NCBI GenBank assembly: GCA_026122225.1
Contig: JANEZZ010002887.1
Span: 186,001-250,000 of the forward strand
Direction of reading: 5' to 3'
DNA from: Heloderma charlesbogerti
Taxonomy: Eukaryota; Chordata; Lepidosauria; Squamata; Helodermatidae
DNA: 64,000 bases
The notes under the pieces were generated by a model. It did not search any database, had not been told where the DNA came from, and saw nothing but the letters and a program-made list of their open reading frames with translations. The position numbers were made by a program, and so were the translations under genes. The stretch's first letter is position 1. Each line of letters starts with the position of its first letter. This document shows positions 60,601-64,000 of the stretch, piece after piece.

Positions 60601-63499
60601 ACACACAAAGCTTCAGTCCTTTTACTCTGGGCCAAGGAGACACCCAATATGATTAATTGATTTCTTCTACCCAGTACAGGAGAAGTGACAAGGAAATAGG
60701 GATTTTTTTTTAAAAAATCTGGTAGCATAATAAACCAAACCAATACATGGGATTTTGTATTTATAATAAAACAAATAAAATTTATTAACCACAAAAAGAG
60801 TGATATATACTATTGTTAATAAATCTATACTTGGTTCTAACCTACCTACCTACTCTACCCTTCTAAATCCTTTTTCCAAAACCCCACTCACTAGATGTAC
60901 ACTCCTTCTATCCCTAACCCCTATCTGACCATTTCTCACTCACCAGCCATTCCCACCTTTTACTCACTCTCTATTAACCCTAATTTACCTGGATCATATT
61001 TTACAAATCCCAACACATACATTTATATTAACAAGCATATGTTACAGGTGACCATTCACTTATATGGGAAAGTAAAAGATCAGGGAAGAGGGCAAACCTG
61101 CCGTCGGCCCCTGTTGTCTCCAGGCTACTGAGAACCAAGCCTGCTTTCTCCTAGCTGCATAGACCCAGCCCTCCATAGCTCTGTTCTAGGTTCTGTTTCT
61201 TGGTGGAAAAGGGGCTTTTAGAGAAAAAGAGACTGCAGGTATTGGCATTGAAGAAGATGCTTTCTCACCAGTAATAGAGCAAAAGGAGGAAGGTCGGCAG
61301 AGTAACAGCAAGTTGAAGCCATCTCCAGTAGGGAAGCACATAAGCCACACCAGCAAGGATGAGGAGGCCAACAGCAAATGCCGTTTGATAGAGAATGGCT
61401 ACTATCCTTCTGTAGCCTGGACCAACAATTTCTGTGACTGGAAAATAAATGAGTTGATCTTCATATTTTCAAACACAATAAGAAACTCTTCACTGAAATG
61501 TAGCTTAATCACAGGCTTGGCTTAGAATAGATGCTGTGTGTGTAATAGAAATGGATGACTGCAGTGGTCATATGTGGTTCAAGTACTGAAGAAATTTTAT
61601 ATGGGAGATGCTAAATCTGTATATCTGTATCTATCTATATCTGTATCTATATTCAACGAATAGGTTCAATCTAAATCTATGCAGTTACAGAGGGAGTGCC
61701 CTCTTTCATCTTTAATATTTATATTACCTATTGGCACAAACAAGAATGAATACTAAGACTGTAAGTTTGAAGATATGGCAATAGCTGGCAAACTTCATGT
61801 ATATGAGGATGATGTTTTATTTCTTCAAGTTGTTAAGTTGAACTGAAACAGAATCCTGGCCAGACAGAAACCCTGTGAGTGAGTGGTACCCGAGTCCGGG
61901 AGATAGGCTCATTGCCTGTTCTGGACGGGGTTGCACTTCCTCTGAAAGATCAGGTCCATAGTTTGGGGGTGCTCCTAGATCCATCACTGTCGCTGGAGGC
62001 CCAAGTGGCCATGGCGGCTTGGAGTGCCTTTTACCAGCTTCAGCTGGTTCACCAACTACAGCCTCTCCTGGACAGGGATAGCTTGGCCACAGTGTTACAG
62101 GCACTAGTAACCTCAAGGCTGGATTACTGCAATGTGCTTTATCTGGGGCTGCCCGTAAGCTGGAGCCAGTGCAGAAGGCAGCAGCTCAGCTGTTGTTGGG
62201 AGCTGCCCCTTATCAGCATGTAATTCCTTTGCTGAGGGAACTGCATTGGCTGCCTATTTGGTACTGGGCCAGGTTTAAGGTTTTAGTACCAGGGTACAAA
62301 GCCCTAAACAACTTGGGACCAAGAAAGAGCATCTTCTCCCTTACCAACCTGCAGTTACTGAGGTCATCAGAGGGCTTACTCCTGGTGGTTCCACATGGAC
62401 CTATGGCCTGATTGGACCTGTACCAGGAGCAGAGCTGTCAGTATGGCAGCCCCTTTCTTTGGAACTCCCTGCCCCTGGAGGTCAGGCAGGCACCAACACT
62501 GTATTGTTTCTGGCACCTCCTGAAAACAGCACTGTTCCAGGAGGCATTCCTTAAATGACCAGCCATGGTTACTATTGGCATTCTGATTTATTTTTTTTTA
62601 AGCATAATTTTAATATGTTATTTTAATCTTTTTATTCTTTTACTGTTTTATCATTTGTGTTCACCGCTCTGAAATCTTAGATATGGAGCGGTATACAAAT
62701 AGTTAAATACATACATACATACATACACAAGTTGTTTAATAGGAGTTCAGCATAAGGTTGATTTCTAAAAACTGAAATGGATGAGTTTTAATTTAGATAA
62801 AAATAAAGATTGAATTTAGATAAAAGTAAAGGTTGAACCTCAGAACCCTGGAAAGACACTCTGGTTAAATATTTAGGAATTAGAGTAACCCAGAAATGGG
62901 AAGATCTGCCAAAATCTCAGAGGAATTATGGTAGTGAATATGGGAGATTCTGGGCTGGATCTGACTAAGCATGGCTCCAACCCTCTATGCCTAAATCGAA
63001 AAGAAAGGTTTTATAAACTTCTACTTTACACCTAATAGAGTAAGCCATAGAAATCTAGGGATGGAAGATGGATGCAGGAGGTGTAGCTGCGTAAGGGCAG
63101 ATATTGCCTGTATTTTTTGGTATTGCCAAGACCATGTGGGCTACAGATGATGGCAGTTGCAGTTGTACACATCTGGAAGGTACCAGGCTGGGGAAGGCTG
63201 ATGTACTCCCTGGACAATGATGGCTCTCTCATGCCACTCCAACTCTCTTAAATAGAACTATTACCTCTCTACAATCCTCACTGCTTTGGGGCACGTTTTT
63301 CCATTGGCAAGTGAAACCACTCTTAGGAAAAGCATCAGACTCACTTAGGATGTAGCCAGCTACCCAGCTGCCCTTGCTGACTAGTCCCTGTATGAAGCGA
63401 AATATGACAGACCATAAGTAGCTTGGTGCTACAGCCACAAGGACTCCTGAGATGGAAGTTACTAGGGTGTTAATTAAGAGACTTCTTTTACGTCCAAAC
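46396..63499 (-). CDS. SLC22A1: SLC22A1 (OCT1)-like organic cation transporter, 5'-incomplete (exons 3-10)
   Basis: Second SLC22 organic cation transporter, on the opposite strand and convergent with SLC22A2. Eight exons are placed: 63345-63499, 61269-61437, 57713-57827, 55947-56059, 54108-54322, 50249-50357, 47962-48074 and 46396-46538. They encode about 377 residues from the MFS motif RFGRK to the stop; exons 1-2 lie beyond the right edge. Family motifs present: [68 protein letters not shown] (TM11 aspartate retained) and [17 protein letters not shown]1 is favoured by [11 protein letters not shown] and by convergence with OCT2, as in mammals; OCT3 fits worse. A lineage-specific OCT paralogue cannot be excluded. 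Two oddities: a GC donor after exon 7 and a fused or read-through last exon. Confidence 0.88.
46626..46715. mobile_element. Partial palindromic MITE (CCAGATGTTTTGG family)
   Basis: Left half only: CCTTCCCCAACCTGGTGCCC, CTGGATGTGTTGAACTATAA. SLC22A1-like intron 9. Confidence 0.6.
46840..47495 (+). mobile_element. LINE 3' fragment
   Basis: AGATTACTGCTCTGTGTTAC resembles the LDYC..L reverse transcriptase motif. The fragment ends with AAGGTGGCGTGTAACTATTT and an (AAATAAAAT)n tail. Frames broken. Confidence 0.5.
47962..48074 (-). CDS. SLC22A1: SLC22A1-like exon 9
   Basis: 113 bp on the minus strand. Encodes [20 protein letters not shown] and [16 protein letters not shown]. Acceptor TTAACCAG, donor GTAAGT. 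The leftover base A, rather than G, follows OCT1 (LILFA) instead of OCT2 (LMVFG). Confidence 0.94.
48493..48626. mobile_element. Palindromic MITE (CCAGATGTTTTGG family)
   Basis: GGACACTTGTGGTCCTCCAG at the left and the inverted GGCCTACAAGTGGCCCAC at the right. SLC22A1-like intron 8. Confidence 0.7.
49139..49258. mobile_element. Palindromic MITE (CCAGATGTTTTGG family)
   Basis: CTTCTGCAACCCGGTACCCTC at the left; AAAACATCTGGAGGGCATTA at the right. SLC22A1-like intron 8. Confidence 0.65.
50249..50357 (-). CDS. SLC22A1: SLC22A1-like exon 8
   Basis: 109 bp on the minus strand. Encodes [19 protein letters not shown] and [14 protein letters not shown]. Acceptor TTTCCAG, donor GTAGGT. Confidence 0.94.
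52320..52815 (+). mobile_element. CR1/L2-type LINE 3' fragment
   Basis: Plus-strand codons for [14 protein letters not shown], [17 protein letters not shown] and [11 protein letters not shown] remnants of the reverse transcriptase C-terminus, then a GATATGAAGTGGTATATAAA tail. Stops and shifts throughout. SLC22A1-like intron 7. Confidence 0.65.
52828..52894 (+). mobile_element. CR1 3'-end fragment
   Basis: TTGAGCAGGGGGTTGGACTC to TTCCAACCCTACAATTC and ATTCTATTATTCTAGG, the same CR1-style end as 37737-37805. Confidence 0.7.
53044..53940 (+). repeat. Interspersed repeat shared by both genes, copy 2, apparently interrupted
   Basis: The left part (CCAGGCTTTTGAGGGCCC, 53055-53100) and the right part (53608-53940) match 33943-34297. 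The roughly 500 bases between them have a CAGTAAAGTCTCCTTGTAAG motif near 53531 and could be an LTR-like insertion, but the ends were not resolved. Confidence 0.5.
54108..54322 (-). CDS. SLC22A1: SLC22A1-like exon 7 with GC splice donor
   Basis: 215 bp on the minus strand, identical in length to SLC22A2 exon 7. Encodes [53 protein letters not shown] and AAFTPE. Acceptor TTCTAG. At the position required by phase and length, the donor reads AAG|GCAAGT, a GC-AG intron with an otherwise strong consensus. Confidence 0.92.
54593..54631. repeat. Compound (CT)n(CA)n microsatellite
   Basis: About 10 CT units followed by about 8 CA units. Confidence 0.9.
54905..55545. repeat. GC-rich repeat block
   Basis: CTAATCCAGCAGGGTTCTTC and TTATGTTCTTA resemble the end of a common reptile interspersed repeat. 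The GC-rich rest contains related direct and inverted pieces (GGAGAGCAGAGCC, CTCCCACAATGCC and GCATTGTGGGAGG). The long overlapping frames here look compositional, not genic. Confidence 0.4.
55947..56059 (-). CDS. SLC22A1: SLC22A1-like exon 6
   Basis: 113 bp on the minus strand, two codons longer than SLC22A2 exon 6 in the variable acidic loop ([13 protein letters not shown]). Then [17 protein letters not shown] to LMYNW. Acceptor CTTATAG, donor GTAAGA. Confidence 0.93.
56060..57712. other. SLC22A1-like intron 5, unresolved repeat DNA
   Basis: 56376-56640 has an open plus frame of low complexity (E/P-rich in one frame). 57120-57260 has CAGTAAAGTGTACCATTCCC and GGAGCCAAACGGCGCCACA, which could belong to an LTR retroelement. 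Neither could be assigned. Confidence 0.35.
57713..57827 (-). CDS. SLC22A1: SLC22A1-like exon 5
   Basis: 115 bp on the minus strand. Encodes [21 protein letters not shown] and continues to NVLHAHFE. Acceptor TTTGTAG, donor GTGAAT. Confidence 0.93.
58440..59022. other. SLC22A1-like intron 4, unassigned sequence
   Basis: G-rich purine-biased DNA (GAGAGAGAGACAGAGAC near 58500). No frame, splice-supported exon or recognised repeat was seen. Confidence 0.3.
59030..59244 (-). mobile_element. tRNA-derived SINE (second family)
   Basis: The minus strand begins GCCAGAGTGGTGTAGTGGC (box A) and has GGGTTCTAGTCCCC (box B). The body follows (CACTGGGTGACTTTGGGCC, CCCAACCTACTGTTG, AAAATGGAGAAG) and the end GGCGAGATATAAATG(TAAATAAA)n. 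Intact layout of a reptile tRNA SINE. Confidence 0.85.
59463..59895. mobile_element. ~430-bp inverted-repeat DNA element (GGGTGCAATYCTAT family)
   Basis: Starts GGGACCAATCCTATGGCC and ends CACAGGATTGTGCCC. Inner motif CAGCAGTTAGACAGCCATAGG. SLC22A1-like intron 4. Confidence 0.55.
60231..60261. repeat. (ATCC)n microsatellite
   Basis: About seven ATCC units. Confidence 0.9.
61269..61437 (-). CDS. SLC22A1: SLC22A1-like exon 4
   Basis: 169 bp on the minus strand. Encodes [18 protein letters not shown] to LLLLYYW (TM5-TM6). Acceptor TTTTCCAG, donor GTGAGA. VAILYQ resembles OCT1 rather than OCT2 (VGIFYQ). The long ORF on this strand is out of frame with the exon. Confidence 0.93.
61880..62725 (+). 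mobile_element. CR1/L2-type LINE 3' fragment
   Basis: Plus-strand frame 61879-62160: [52 protein letters not shown]; then after a shift [17 protein letters not shown] and LRELHWLPI. It ends GGAGCGGTATACAAATAG with an ATAC repeat. SLC22A1-like intron 3. Confidence 0.85.
62707..62726. repeat. (ATAC)n microsatellite
   Basis: Five ATAC units at the end of a LINE tail. Confidence 0.9.
63345..63499 (-). CDS. SLC22A1: SLC22A1-like exon 3
   Basis: 155 bp on the minus strand, equal to exon 3 of SLC22A2. Encodes (R)[39 protein letters not shown]. Acceptor ATGCAG, donor GTGAGT. Confidence 0.93.
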
Positions 63500-64000
63500 C
63501 TGCATTTGAGAGAGTAACATACAGAAGGATTACAAAAAGATACACATGCAAAAGTATACTGAAAACTTCACATACATCCTTTAAGAAACCCCAAATGCAT
63601 ATCTATCTGCAGATAAGGTCCACGTAGAGATAAAGACGGCCCTATCTATGTTAATAAGGCCTATATCCTATTAACTTAATAAACTGCTCCAGCTGGTCTA
63701 GGAGCTATACAAGCAAGCAAGCTCCCACAGCGTGTGCAATTAGAGTGAGCGAACAGGGAGAGCAATCAGAGCAAGCGAACAGGGAGAGTAAACAGGAGTT
63801 TGGCAAGGGAGGTCAAGGGGGTGGTCCCTAACAAATTTTATTTTCAACTCCTTTTCTTGTAACACTTCCATACTAGTAGGACTCTGTTGTTAACCTCCAG
63901 TGAATAGAGGACAAAGCACAGGCTATCCCAGTACCATCAGAAATCTAGAAACATAAAGGGAATAGAGACTATGGAAGGAAAAGACTCTCCAGTTGTCTTG
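63500..64000. other. Right edge: SLC22A1-like intron 2 (partial)
   Basis: No exon seen. A short imperfect direct repeat (AGCGAACAGGGAGAGCAATC and AGCGAACAGGGAGAGTAAAC) lies at about 63747-63795. Exon 2 of the gene must lie beyond the window. Confidence 0.5.

Overview
The window looks like vertebrate genomic DNA, most probably from a squamate reptile (lizard or snake). Genes are split into short exons with GT-AG introns. The intergenic and intronic DNA is packed with CR1/L2-type LINEs, hAT-like and other inverted-repeat DNA elements, tRNA- and 5S-derived SINE fragments, and two 3' fragments of a BovB/RTE LINE. BovB is the family known from ruminants and squamates. There are no prokaryotic features.

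Two organic cation transporter genes face each other tail to tail. A complete SLC22A2 (OCT2)-like gene runs on the + strand from 16161 to 39924. All 11 coding exons can be placed with consistent phases, giving a 556-residue protein. A second SLC22A family gene, closest by eye to SLC22A1 (OCT1), runs on the - strand from 63499 down to 46396. Exons 3-10 are present and exons 1-2 lie beyond the right edge. The convergent pair matches the SLC22A1/SLC22A2 orientation known in mammals. Two oddities stand out in the - strand gene: a GC instead of GT splice donor after exon 7, and a final exon that reads through the usual exon 10/11 junction to its own stop codon.

Region by region: 1-16 kb is gene-free upstream DNA with an old LINE (about 0.5-2.0 kb), a longer LINE with endonuclease and reverse transcriptase (5.1-7.7 kb), a BovB fragment (10.85 kb), an LTR-like stretch (11.1-11.4 kb) and an L1 fragment (13.7-14.2 kb). 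16.2-39.9 kb is SLC22A2, whose introns hold a GC-rich hAT-like element (24.8-25.6 kb), a long antisense LINE (26.4-30.66 kb) and several inverted-repeat elements. 39.9-46.4 kb is the intergenic space between the two 3' ends, with a second BovB fragment and a third copy of a palindrome-rich hAT-like element. 46.4-64 kb is the SLC22A1-like gene.

The most unusual signal is a family of hAT-like, apparently non-coding elements built from serial palindromes. There are three copies (27045-27625, 28362-29227, 45051-45680). They share TAGGG(A/G)TG...CATCCCTA ends, and two have perfect 8-bp target-site duplications. Two of the copies are nested inside the same antisense LINE, and removing them restores the LINE sequence. 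All calls come from reading the sequence; no database search was possible.
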